From Rhabdochromatium marinum (lineage in GTDB: Bacteria > Pseudomonadota > Gammaproteobacteria > Chromatiales > Chromatiaceae), in assembly GCF_016583795.1 (NCBI RefSeq), contig NZ_NRRS01000038.1, positions 1 to 34,870 of the forward strand: a stretch of DNA of 34,870 nucleotides, in the 5' to 3' direction. The notes beneath the pieces are model-generated. The model saw only the letters and a program-made list of their open reading frames with translations, did no database searches and was not told the DNA's origin. A program made the position numbers and the translations under genes. Positions 25,103 through 34,870 of this stretch are shown here, one piece after another; within the stretch, counting starts at the first letter, position 1, and each line of letters begins with the position of its first letter.

Positions 25103-27409
25103 ATGAATGAGGCCCGCCTGCCACAGACTCCCCCGCGCGTCATCGACAATGCTAGAGCCGCGTTGTTGGTAGTCGCGGCACTGGGGCTGCTGGCTCTGGC
25201 CGCCATGCCATTGCCAATCACCACGCAGTTGCTGTTGTCCGTCTCCCTGCTGTTGCCGATGCTTGCGCTGCGACCGCTGGCCTTACGGCAGGGTTTCTTT
25301 ACACCGCGCGGGCGCTTCCTGCGTGACCTGCTCATTGTCCTGGGGCTCTTTGTTAGCACCCGCTATTTGCTGTGGCGGCTGTTTTACACCTTGCCGGTGG
25401 AAGGCGTGCTGGATTTCAGCTTGGGGCTGTTGCTCTATGCCGGGGAGGTCTTTGCGTTTGCCATTTTGCTCCTGGGTGCTTTTGTCTCTCTGCGACCCAT
25501 GACCCGCTCCATCGCGCCCCTGCCTGAAGATCAGACGCAGTGGCCGAGCGTCGATGTGCTCATCCCGAGCTACAACGAGAGCGCCGAGTTGCTTGAGACC
25601 ACCTTGTTGGGCGCGCGTAATATCGATTACCCACGCGCGAAGCTGAATATCTATCTGCTTGATGATGGCGGCACGCTTGAGAAGCGCACCCAAGCCGACC
25701 CCATGCGCCGGCGCGAGGCCGAAGATCGACACCTTGAACTCCGTGCCCTGTGCGCGGATCTCGGCGTTCATTATCTGACCCGGGAGCGCAATCATTCGGC
25801 CAAGGCCGGCAATCTCAATGATGCCCTGCCCAAAGTGCATGGCGAACTGGTGCTGATTCTGGATGCCGATCATGTCCCGACTCGGGATTTTCTGCGCAAT
25901 ACCGTCGGCTGGTTTCTGCGCAATCCCAAGCTGTTTCTGGTGCAGACGCCGCATTTCTTTTTGAGTCCGGATCCGATCGAAAAGAATCTTGGCACCTTCC
26001 AGCGCATGCCGAGCGAGCAGGAGATGTTCTATACCAACATCCAGCGCGGGCTGGATTTCTGGAATGCGTCCTTTTTCTGCGGCTCGGCGGCGGTGCTGCG
26101 ACGGTGCTATCTCGACGAGGTTGGCGGCCTGGCCGGCGAGACCATCACCGAGGATGCCGAGACCGCGCTGGCGCTGCATCGGCGCGGCTATGACAGCGCC
26201 TACATCTGGCGGCCGATGATTGCCGGTTTGCAGCCGGAGACCTTCACCTCGTTCGTCACCCAGCGCGCGCGCTGGGCGCAGGGGATGATGCAGTTATTTC
26301 TGCTCAAAAACCCACTGAAGCCTTCGCAAGAAGCACACGGGTGCTCCGGTATGCGCTGGTGGCAGCGGGTGAGTTATTTAAACAGCATGCTATTTTGGTG
26401 GTTTCCCTTCGTGCGCGTGATCTTTTTGTTCGCGCCGCTGGCCTATTTGTTCTTCGGGCTGGGTATTTTCAAGGCCAATTTTGTCGAGCTGCTCAGCTAC
26501 ATGGTCCCGCATCTGGTTGTGGGGCTGATCCTGATTGATTATCTCTATGGCAACGCGCGTTGGAGCTTTGTTTCCGAGTTTTATGAAACCGCCTTGAGTC
26601 TCTATTTGATTAAGCCGCTGGTCAATGTCATCCGCCACCCGCACGCACCGCGTTTTGCCGTCACCGCCAAGGGAGAGATCTCTGGGGAGGATTTCATCTC
26701 GCCGTTGGCACGTCCTCTGTACTGGACCTTGATGGTGACTGTGGTCGGAATCCTGGCGGGGGTCTGGCGCCTGGGCTTTGTGCCCGGAAGTGTAGTCACG
26801 GATCTGGTCACCCTGTTCTGGACTTCGCTCAATCTGTTGCTGCTCATTGGTGCGCTTGGCGCGCTGTTGGAGCGTCAGCAACGACGGCTGGTGCCGCGCA
26901 TTCCATTTGAGGCCTCGGCACGCCTGCGCTGCGAGCAGACGTGGATTGCCTGCCAGGCCGAGGATATTTCGGTCACCGGGATCGGGCTGCGGCTCGACAT
27001 TCGCCAGCGCGAGTGCTTTGCGGGGCAGACGCGGTCTCAGGTCGAGCTCCTGTTGCCGGGAGAAGCCCCCCAGTCATTCGCGGTCGAGATCTGTGATTGG
27101 CGCACCGAGAAGGATGCAGTGCGGCTGGGTTGTCGGTTCAGTGCGCTGCAAATGGCTGATAAAGCGGCAATTGTGCGTCTAACCTACGGCGACAGCGAGC
27201 GCTGGCGCGACATGCTGCAAACGCGTAATCAACGTGTTGGTGTGAGCTATGCGCTAAAAAGCCTGCTGCGGCAGATGCTGGTCCAGGGGCTGCGGCACCT
27301 GCGCTTTCTTATTCGTCACACAACTCTGCAAGGCATGTTTCAGCGCGGGAGTTTTCAGCGCGGCAGGCCCGTCGATGTTCAGTCCGAAGAGGTGCTCAAA
27401 CGTGCATAA
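25103..27409 (+). CDS. bcsA: Cellulose synthase catalytic subunit (UDP-forming)
   Basis: The 768-residue inner-membrane glycosyltransferase family 2 enzyme has N-terminal membrane helices (about 20-125) and a cytoplasmic GT domain with DVLIPSYNES at 151, DDGG at 187-190, DAD at 254-256, TED at 349-351 and QRARW at 387-391, the full processive D,D,D,QxxRW set. Further helices lie at about 425-585. A C-terminal PilZ domain begins near 590 with the c-di-GMP signature RLVPR and later DISVTG. It polymerises glucose from UDP-glucose and extrudes the chain through the membrane, activated by c-di-GMP. It is first in bcsA-B-Z-C behind the 24949 promoter. Its end overlaps the bcsB start by eight bases. 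No bcsQ, bcsE, bcsG or bcsD is visible nearby. Confidence 0.97.
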   Translation: MNEARLPQTPPRVIDNARAALLVVAALGLLALAAMPLPITTQLLLSVSLLLPMLALRPLALRQGFFTPRGRFLRDLLIVLGLFVSTRYLLWRLFYTLPVEGVLDFSLGLLLYAGEVFAFAILLLGAFVSLRPMTRSIAPLPEDQTQWPSVDVLIPSYNESAELLETTLLGARNIDYPRAKLNIYLLDDGGTLEKRTQADPMRRREAEDRHLELRALCADLGVHYLTRERNHSAKAGNLNDALPKVHGELVLILDADHVPTRDFLRNTVGWFLRNPKLFLVQTPHFFLSPDPIEKNLGTFQRMPSEQEMFYTNIQRGLDFWNASFFCGSAAVLRRCYLDEVGGLAGETITEDAETALALHRRGYDSAYIWRPMIAGLQPETFTSFVTQRARWAQGMMQLFLLKNPLKPSQEAHGCSGMRWWQRVSYLNSMLFWWFPFVRVIFLFAPLAYLFFGLGIFKANFVELLSYMVPHLVVGLILIDYLYGNARWSFVSEFYETALSLYLIKPLVNVIRHPHAPRFAVTAKGEISGEDFISPLARPLYWTLMVTVVGILAGVWRLGFVPGSVVTDLVTLFWTSLNLLLLIGALGALLERQQRRLVPRIPFEASARLRCEQTWIACQAEDISVTGIGLRLDIRQRECFAGQTRSQVELLLPGEAPQSFAVEICDWRTEKDAVRLGCRFSALQMADKAAIVRLTYGDSERWRDMLQTRNQRVGVSYALKSLLRQMLVQGLRHLRFLIRHTTLQGMFQRGSFQRGRPVDVQSEEVLKRA

Positions 27410-29933
27410 TGGTTGTCTAAATTCGCGATGCCGATCTGTTCCGGGAATAGCGCTGGCCCTGATCGCCATGGCGCTCTGCTCTGGCGTCCTGGTCGCCCAA
27501 ACAAACGCCCCGGTAGCTCCAGCGACAGACCAGGCGACAGTGGCGCCGCCCCCAAGGGTCCTACCACAAGCCGTCGCTGTTGCGGATCGCGGCGAGCAAG
27601 CATCGCTTGCGCCAGGAGATATCGAGCCCGAGGATGACGCTGCCAAAGACGCGATATTGGGACCGATGCGACGGATTGAGCAGAACCTGGCCAGTTTTCT
27701 GTCAGGACAGACGCGCTTAATGCTGCAGGGCGCCAATGCGCGCGCCGATGTCGATCTGCCGCTGCCCGCCCGTTGGGCGCCCCAGACCTTTATGCTCAAG
27801 CTCAAATACCGCAACTCGGTGAGTTTGGACCCTGATCGTTCCCAATTGCGGCTGGTGCTCAATGGTCTGGTCATCGGCCAGTTTCCGCTCGATCCGTCGC
27901 AGCCAGAGGGCGAGGCGCGCGTGCGCCTGCCGATCGATCTCCTGCAAGCCGGTTTTAATCAACTCAGCTTCGCGGTGGCCCAACACACAGTCGAGTTGAA
28001 ATGCGAGGATCCCAATGCGCCTGAACTCTGGACGCAGATCGACACCCGCGCCTCGATCTTGACCCTAGAGTATCGCCCCTGGCTGCCATCAAACAGTCTG
28101 GCCACGCTCGCGAACTTTGCTCCGCGCCAGGCTTGGGGTCAGGCGCGGCTGCGGATCTCAACGCCTCTGAGCGATGGCCGGGCAAATCCGGATCAGCTCA
28201 AGTGGGGCGCGCTGATTTCGCAGGTGGCTGCTGTGAACGTGCCCTATCAGCCGCTGGATATCCGGCTCGAATCCACCACAGCCACTTTCAAGGAAGACGT
28301 GGATCGTTATGGTGATCTGGTGGTGGTGGGCACCAAAGAGCAACTGCGGGGCTATCTGGGTGAGGACTGGGCCGCCGATGTCACCGGGGCTTATATTGGC
28401 ATCAATACCAGCGCGAAGCCGGTGGCCGACCAACCGGACTTGGCCATGCTGGTGGTCTCGGGTCGGGATGAGGCTGAGGTGACGCGTGCCTCGGCTTCAT
28501 TGGCCAAAATGAACATGCGCTTGCCCGATGTACCCGCCGTCCTGGTCGAGGACTTGCAATTGCCGGATATTCCCGCAGACATTGGCCCTAAGGCCTTGGT
28601 CGGCGGGGTCACGGCCAGCTTTGCCGATCTTGGGGTCCCGACCACGACCATGACCAGTCCGATGGCCCCGGCGACACTCTTTCCTGATGCGAACGGCAAG
28701 AACGTATCGGTCGATTTGCCAACCTCCCTGGGACTCGACTTTTGGGTGCCAGCCGGGTTTTTCCCGGGCAGGACGCAATATGGCACCCTGACGCTGAATT
28801 ATGGCTATGGCGCGCGGATGCGCGAAGATTCGGTGCTGAATTTGAGCCTGAATGGCCTCTTTCTGCGCGCGATTCCGCTCAATCAGCCGGCTGGCAGCGT
28901 GGATGTTGGCTATGAAGTGCGCTTTCCGACCGAATTGCTGCGCGCGGGGCAAAATCGCCTTGAACTCTCGCCCATGCTCGCACCCTCGCATGCCGGCGAA
29001 TGCGAATTTCGCCATGGCAACAATCTCCTACTGACCGTCTATGGCGACTCCACTCTGCGCCTGCCGCCGGGGCCGCGTATGGCCACCTTGCCGGATCTTG
29101 ATCTGCTGGCGCGCGCGGGTTTTCCCTGGTTGCGCGCGCCAGCCGGTGATAATCTGGCGGTACAACTGACCGACACTACCCCAGAGATCACCTCGGCGGC
29201 CTGGACTCTGCTGGCGCGCATGGCACAGATCAAGGGCTCCCCCCTCTATCATCTGGACATTGGCCAGCAACCCGACAGTCAAGGTCGTGAACGCTTGGTG
29301 ATCGGCCCGGTGGATGCCTTGGATTCCGAATTGCGCGCGGCGGCGCCCATCAGTTGGCAGGATGATGCGGTTTGGATTGACTATCCAGTCCTGACGGCGG
29401 TGATGCCAGCTGAGCCGCTTGGAGGCTGGGCAGAGCGCGCGCTGGCCCGGGTGCAGCGCTGGATCGACCCGCCGGCCGGGGCGCTCGATCAGTTGAATGT
29501 CCGTGCCGGCTTCACCGGTCTTGGCACGCCCAAGCCGCCACCTGGCACCCTGCTCGGCGATCAGAGCGCGCTGCTCAGTTTTGAATCACCCCGCGAGGCC
29601 GGCAAGGCGGTGCTGCTGCTGACCGCGCGCACGCCTGAGTTGCTGGTTGAGCACACGGCGCGACTGGTGCAGCCAGACTTCTGGTACAACCTCAAAGGCG
29701 ACCTAGTGCTGTGGGAAACAAGCGAACAGAGTTTGCTCAGTCGCCCGCCGCAGCGCACCTTCACGGTCGGTCAGGTGTCGACCGTCACCTGGCTGACACA
29801 CCTGGTCACCACCTACCCAGCGGCCCTGATCACCGTGACCCTGACACTGCTGATCCTGCTGGCTTCGTTGCTGTTCATGGTGATCGGCCGCTTCCGTCGC
29901 CGTCATCATCCGGAGGTGACTGATGACAACTAA
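27402..29933 (+). CDS. bcsB: Cellulose synthase periplasmic subunit
   Basis: I choose GTG 27402, because AGAGG lies nine bases upstream and the product then starts with a plausible signal peptide (RSVPGIALALIAMALCSGVLVAQ). An ATG at 27375 is in frame but lacks these. The 843-residue protein is the expected size for BcsB. It shows the typical alternation of carbohydrate-binding jelly-roll and flavodoxin-like segments (for example FMLKLKYRNSVSLDPDRSQLRL, whose pattern recurs as GTLTLNYGYGARMREDSVL). It has one C-terminal membrane helix (LITVTLTLLILLASLLFMVI), which docks on BcsA. BcsB guides the emerging glucan through the periplasm. It is coupled by overlap to bcsA upstream and to bcsZ downstream (11 bases). 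Confidence 0.95.
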   Translation: MHNGCLNSRCRSVPGIALALIAMALCSGVLVAQTNAPVAPATDQATVAPPPRVLPQAVAVADRGEQASLAPGDIEPEDDAAKDAILGPMRRIEQNLASFLSGQTRLMLQGANARADVDLPLPARWAPQTFMLKLKYRNSVSLDPDRSQLRLVLNGLVIGQFPLDPSQPEGEARVRLPIDLLQAGFNQLSFAVAQHTVELKCEDPNAPELWTQIDTRASILTLEYRPWLPSNSLATLANFAPRQAWGQARLRISTPLSDGRANPDQLKWGALISQVAAVNVPYQPLDIRLESTTATFKEDVDRYGDLVVVGTKEQLRGYLGEDWAADVTGAYIGINTSAKPVADQPDLAMLVVSGRDEAEVTRASASLAKMNMRLPDVPAVLVEDLQLPDIPADIGPKALVGGVTASFADLGVPTTTMTSPMAPATLFPDANGKNVSVDLPTSLGLDFWVPAGFFPGRTQYGTLTLNYGYGARMREDSVLNLSLNGLFLRAIPLNQPAGSVDVGYEVRFPTELLRAGQNRLELSPMLAPSHAGECEFRHGNNLLLTVYGDSTLRLPPGPRMATLPDLDLLARAGFPWLRAPAGDNLAVQLTDTTPEITSAAWTLLARMAQIKGSPLYHLDIGQQPDSQGRERLVIGPVDALDSELRAAAPISWQDDAVWIDYPVLTAVMPAEPLGGWAERALARVQRWIDPPAGALDQLNVRAGFTGLGTPKPPPGTLLGDQSALLSFESPREAGKAVLLLTARTPELLVEHTARLVQPDFWYNLKGDLVLWETSEQSLLSRPPQRTFTVGQVSTVTWLTHLVTTYPAALITVTLTLLILLASLLFMVIGRFRRRHHPEVTDDN

Positions 29934-31096
29934 CACATTACGCGCTGGTTTACTGCTGGCGAGCGGCTGGCTGTTGCTGCTGTTTGCAACTGCCGCTTCG
30001 GCGGCGCCCGCAGCCCCCGTCGCTGCTTCGCCCCCTGGTGCTGCCTGCTTCCAGGCCCAAGCCGACAGCGATTGGCAGCGCTATGCCGCGCTGGTGCTGG
30101 CCAGGGATGGCCGGATACTGGATACCGGCAATGGCGGTATCTCGCACTCCGAAGGCCAAGGGTTCGGGATGCGCCTGGCCTTCCACTACAACCAGCGCCA
30201 GGCTTTTGAGCGCATCTGGGGATGGACACAAGAGCATTTCTATGTGCGCGGCGATCATCTCGCTGCCTGGCGCTGGCGCCCGGATGACAAGCCGCATATC
30301 GATGACCATAATAACGCTACCGATGGGGATCTGTTTATTGCCTGGTCGCTGGCACTGGCCGGACGCTGCTGGGACGTGCCGGAGTATCTCGACACCGCGC
30401 GTCAGATCGCCGCAGACATCCGCGCCAAACTGGTGCGTGAAACCACCGCGGGTACCCTGCTGCTGCCGGGCGCCCAGGGCTTCGAGCACGATCAGACGCT
30501 GACGCTGAATCTCTCCTACTGGGTGTTCCCGGCCTTCGCCGAGCTGGCCCGACTGGAACCGGATGCAGCAGAATGGCCGGCGCTGATCGCCTCCGGCCAG
30601 GCGCTGCTGGGCGAGTTGCAATTCGGGCGCTGGAAACTGCCACCGGATTGGGTCACCTGGGAGCCGCAGGCCGGGTTCGCGCTGCCGGATCAATTCCCGC
30701 CGCGCTTTGGCTATGACGCGGTGCGGGTGCCGCTGTATTGGGTCTGGCACGGGCAGACGACGGGTCACGAACTTGACCAGCTGGCGGCTTACTGGCACGC
30801 GCAGCAGGACTGGAGCTGGGCGCCCGACTGGGTGGATCTCAAAACCGATGCCATCAGCAGCAACCCGGCTCCCTCTGGCATCGCGGCCATTGCCGCCTTG
30901 ACGCAGTTCGCCGTTGTCAATGGAACCGATGGCGATGGCGCCGCTCTGCTGCGGCTCGTGCCCCTGCCCACCAACCAGGACGCCGGGCTGGATTACTATT
31001 CGGCCAGTCTGCGGCTGCTGACTGGCATTGCGGGTCGGGCCTGGTATTGGCAACAGTGCAAGCAAGGTTCGAACCCCGGCCTGGGCACTTGTGGCG

Positions 31097-31107
<11 letters not shown>
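29923..31107 (+). CDS. bcsZ: Periplasmic endo-1,4-beta-glucanase, glycoside hydrolase family 8
   Basis: The 394-residue protein has a signal peptide (residues about 1-27: LLLASGWLLLLFATAASA). GGAGG at 29912-29916 precedes the ATG by six bases. The GH8 signatures are the acid Glu77 in GNGGISHSEGQGFGM, and NNATDGDLFIAW with Asp134 and Asp136. A WVTWEPQAGF segment and the aromatic RVPLYWVWHG follow, as in BcsZ. It trims or edits cellulose during synthesis. The start overlaps the end of bcsB, and the stop overlaps the start of bcsC. Confidence 0.95.
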
Positions 31108-33421
<2,314 letters not shown>

Positions 33422-33514
33422 CCTCAATGGCCCCGAAGATATGACCTGAATACGTGCCGTTCCAGCCTGTGGTGCCGGCAGCCTGAGCGGAAATGGCTGC
33501 GTTCTGGCGGGGAT

Positions 33515-34249
33515 TCAATGCTCACGCAGAAAGCGGCGGACCCTGGCCAAATGGCGGCGACTGACGGGCAGGCGTTGTTCAGTGCCGTCCAGGACGGCCA
33601 GGACGCGGCCATCGGCGCCTTTCTCCAAGCCGGTGAGGCGCTGACGGGATACCAGCGCGCTGCGATGAATGCGCAGGAAATGGTGGGGGAATTCCTCCTC
33701 CAGGGTTTTTAGGGATTCATCGAGCAGCAGTTTGCCGTCCGGGTGATAGACGGTGACATATTTTTGCTCGGCTTGCAGATAGAGGATGTCATCAATGGCG
33801 ACCCGCTGCATGTCACCGCGATAATGTGCGCTCAGGTGCTGGCGCGGTGCAGCAGCGAGGGCAGCGTCGCTGGCCTGCTGCTGGGGACGGGTGACGACAC
33901 GCAGTGCTTCCAGGGCTTCACGCAGCCGTTTGCTGCGCACTGGTTTGAGCAAATAATTGGCCACCTGATATTCGAAGGCTTCCAGTGCATATTCCTGATA
34001 GGCCGTGGTCAGGATAACCGCCGGGGGCGGGTTGAGCCGCGCCAGATGCTCGGCCACTTCCAGTCCATCAATGCCCGGCATGCGAATATCGAGCAGCACC
34101 AGATCGGCATTGGTTGCGCTGCAACAGCGCAGGGCCTCCCGACCGTTGTCCGCTTCTCCAACCACGGTGTAGTCGCCGTCGAGTTCTTCGAGCAGACGCC
34201 GCAAGCGCTGGCGTGCATGGGCTTCATCATCGACAAGGAGAATTTTCAT
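33515..34249 (-). CDS. algR: AlgR/LytTR-type response regulator
   Basis: I choose ATG 34249. The product (244 residues) then begins MKILLVDDEAHARQRLRRLL, the canonical receiver opening. The 86 extra codons upstream in frame lie inside the next gene and are noise. The receiver has Asp54 in VLLDIRMPGIDG, TTAYQEYALEAF, and Lys in YLLKPVR. The LytTR DNA-binding domain (about 145-244) has IDDILYLQAEQKYVTVYH, LRIHRSALV and LPVSRRHLARVRRFL. AlgR-type regulators control exopolysaccharide and motility genes, usually with a histidine kinase partner that is not visible here. It is convergent with bcsC, with 93 bases between. No ribosome-binding site is evident, and the start is only 13 bases from the iscB stop. 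Confidence 0.92.
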   Translation of the reverse strand: MKILLVDDEAHARQRLRRLLEELDGDYTVVGEADNGREALRCCSATNADLVLLDIRMPGIDGLEVAEHLARLNPPPAVILTTAYQEYALEAFEYQVANYLLKPVRSKRLREALEALRVVTRPQQQASDAALAAAPRQHLSAHYRGDMQRVAIDDILYLQAEQKYVTVYHPDGKLLLDESLKTLEEEFPHHFLRIHRSALVSRQRLTGLEKGADGRVLAVLDGTEQRLPVSRRHLARVRRFLREH

Positions 34250-34262
34250 CAGCGTAGCGCGG

Positions 34263-34870
34263 TTAACCCACCGGTCTCGCGGCCTCCGTTTGGGTTGGAG
34301 TGAATGCATAGCCATAGCCATCGGCGCGTTGCAGCACTCGGCAATGGCGGTGTGAAATCCCTTGGACCAGACCCGTTGCGGTCTGGAGATTGAAGCGCCC
34401 GGATGCACGAACGGCCACGCGCCCGAGATGGGTTCCGGCTTTCTTGCCCTTTGGCACCTCAGCGATGACCCGATCTCCGGTCTGGAATCCTTTAACGCGC
34501 TTCTCACGCATCAAATAACCGCGTGGAAAGCCGAAGCGATTCAAGCGGGTACGCTGGTAACAGCCGCGCCCGGTGGCCTTGATGGCAAGCGTCGGGATGT
34601 TCCAGCCATGGAGCGCGGTGAGTTGACCGACACAGGCGGCATCAAGCGCATGGGTCTTGGGAATACCGAGGCGCTGACGGTTGTACTTGGTCTGGCCGCC
34701 TGACCCCGTGCCCGTGGTCACGGGTAAGCCGGTGGCCTTGAGCTGTTCAAACAGCGCCCAGCGGGTGGCATTGACCGCTGCGGCATCGCGAAGCGGGGCC
34801 TTGGCCTGTGCCTGAATACGGCGCAACCGCTCGGGTTGATGAGCCAGAAACACCTCAATCGGCTGATTCC
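34263..34870 (-). CDS. iscB: IscB-type RNA-guided endonuclease, C-terminal part (cut by window edge)
   Basis: The frame is open from the window end to TAA at 34263. The visible part of about 200 residues reads as the C-terminus of the IscB family, the compact RNA-guided HNH/RuvC nucleases of the IS200/IS605 superfamily related to Cas9 ancestors. It shows PLRDAAAVNATRWALFEQL, SGGQTKYNRQRLGIPKTHALD with the RuvC-III His and Asp (about 34640-34652), LAIKATGRGCYQR, and FQTGDRVIAEVPKGKKAGTH followed by RVAVRASGRFN and VQGISHRHCRVLQRADGY. The HNH, bridge helix, RuvC-I/II and the omega-RNA region (upstream of the gene) lie beyond the window. No TnpA gene is visible. The intact frame suggests a functional gene rather than a relic. 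Confidence 0.88.
   Translation of the reverse strand, partial: NQPIEVFLAHQPERLRRIQAQAKAPLRDAAAVNATRWALFEQLKATGLPVTTGTGSGGQTKYNRQRLGIPKTHALDAACVGQLTALHGWNIPTLAIKATGRGCYQRTRLNRFGFPRGYLMREKRVKGFQTGDRVIAEVPKGKKAGTHLGRVAVRASGRFNLQTATGLVQGISHRHCRVLQRADGYGYAFTPTQTEAARPVG

Noticed and set aside
34250-34262. A right-end hairpin of an IS200/IS605 element between iscB and algR
   Set aside because: Thirteen bases are too few to hold the usual subterminal hairpin, and none is seen, so the element boundary cannot be assigned from this window.

Overview
The window looks like a chromosomal segment of a GC-rich gammaproteobacterium, most plausibly a purple sulfur bacterium of the Chromatiales. The clues are a one-piece tmRNA whose tag (ANDDNYALAA) differs by one residue from the enterobacterial one, overlapping hemC-hemD, rimI, an AlgR-type regulator, and an anaerobic/sulfur redox set (NifJ, a tetrathionate-reductase-like octaheme cytochrome and a cytochrome b). 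Family identity is inferred from translated motifs read by eye. No database search was possible, so the taxon is an inference.

Layout. 1-118: tail of an unidentified gene (+). 138-5158: very long coiled-coil MscS-family channel, then a phosphohexomutase (+). 5331-7218: small secreted SH3b protein and a FadL-type outer-membrane protein (+). 7240-9111: membrane diguanylate cyclase with a periplasmic CxxCH haem motif (-). 9112-9761: gene-poor stretch with a decayed transposase C-terminus. 9762-12894 (-): rimI, then tmRNA (ssrA), then a hybrid PAS-HisKA-REC-Hpt kinase. 13195-17892 (+): nifJ and a dihydroorotate-dehydrogenase-like gene. 17983-20374 (-): MltD-type lytic transglycosylase, preceded by a possible small membrane protein. 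20759-23070 (+): octaheme cytochrome plus cytochrome b. 23067-24814 (-): hemD-hemC. 25103-33421 (+): cellulose operon bcsA-bcsB-bcsZ-bcsC behind an excellent sigma70-type promoter. 33515-34249 (-): AlgR/LytTR regulator. 34263-34870 (-): C-terminal part of an IscB-type RNA-guided nuclease, cut by the window edge.

How the parts may work together. BcsA carries a PilZ domain with the c-di-GMP-binding motif, and the diguanylate cyclase at 7240-9111 could feed that pool in response to a periplasmic haem or redox signal. NifJ, the octaheme cytochrome/cytochrome b pair and the haem biosynthesis genes fit a flexible anaerobic or phototrophic sulfur metabolism.

The most unusual items are the IscB gene abutting algR with a 13-bp gap, the haem-sensing cyclase with an extra cysteine cluster, the octaheme cytochrome with its own C-terminal membrane anchor, the MscS channel without a visible signal peptide, the shortened BcsC with a (CAGAAC)6 microsatellite just after its signal peptide, and the inverted repeat that overlaps the bcs promoter -10 box.
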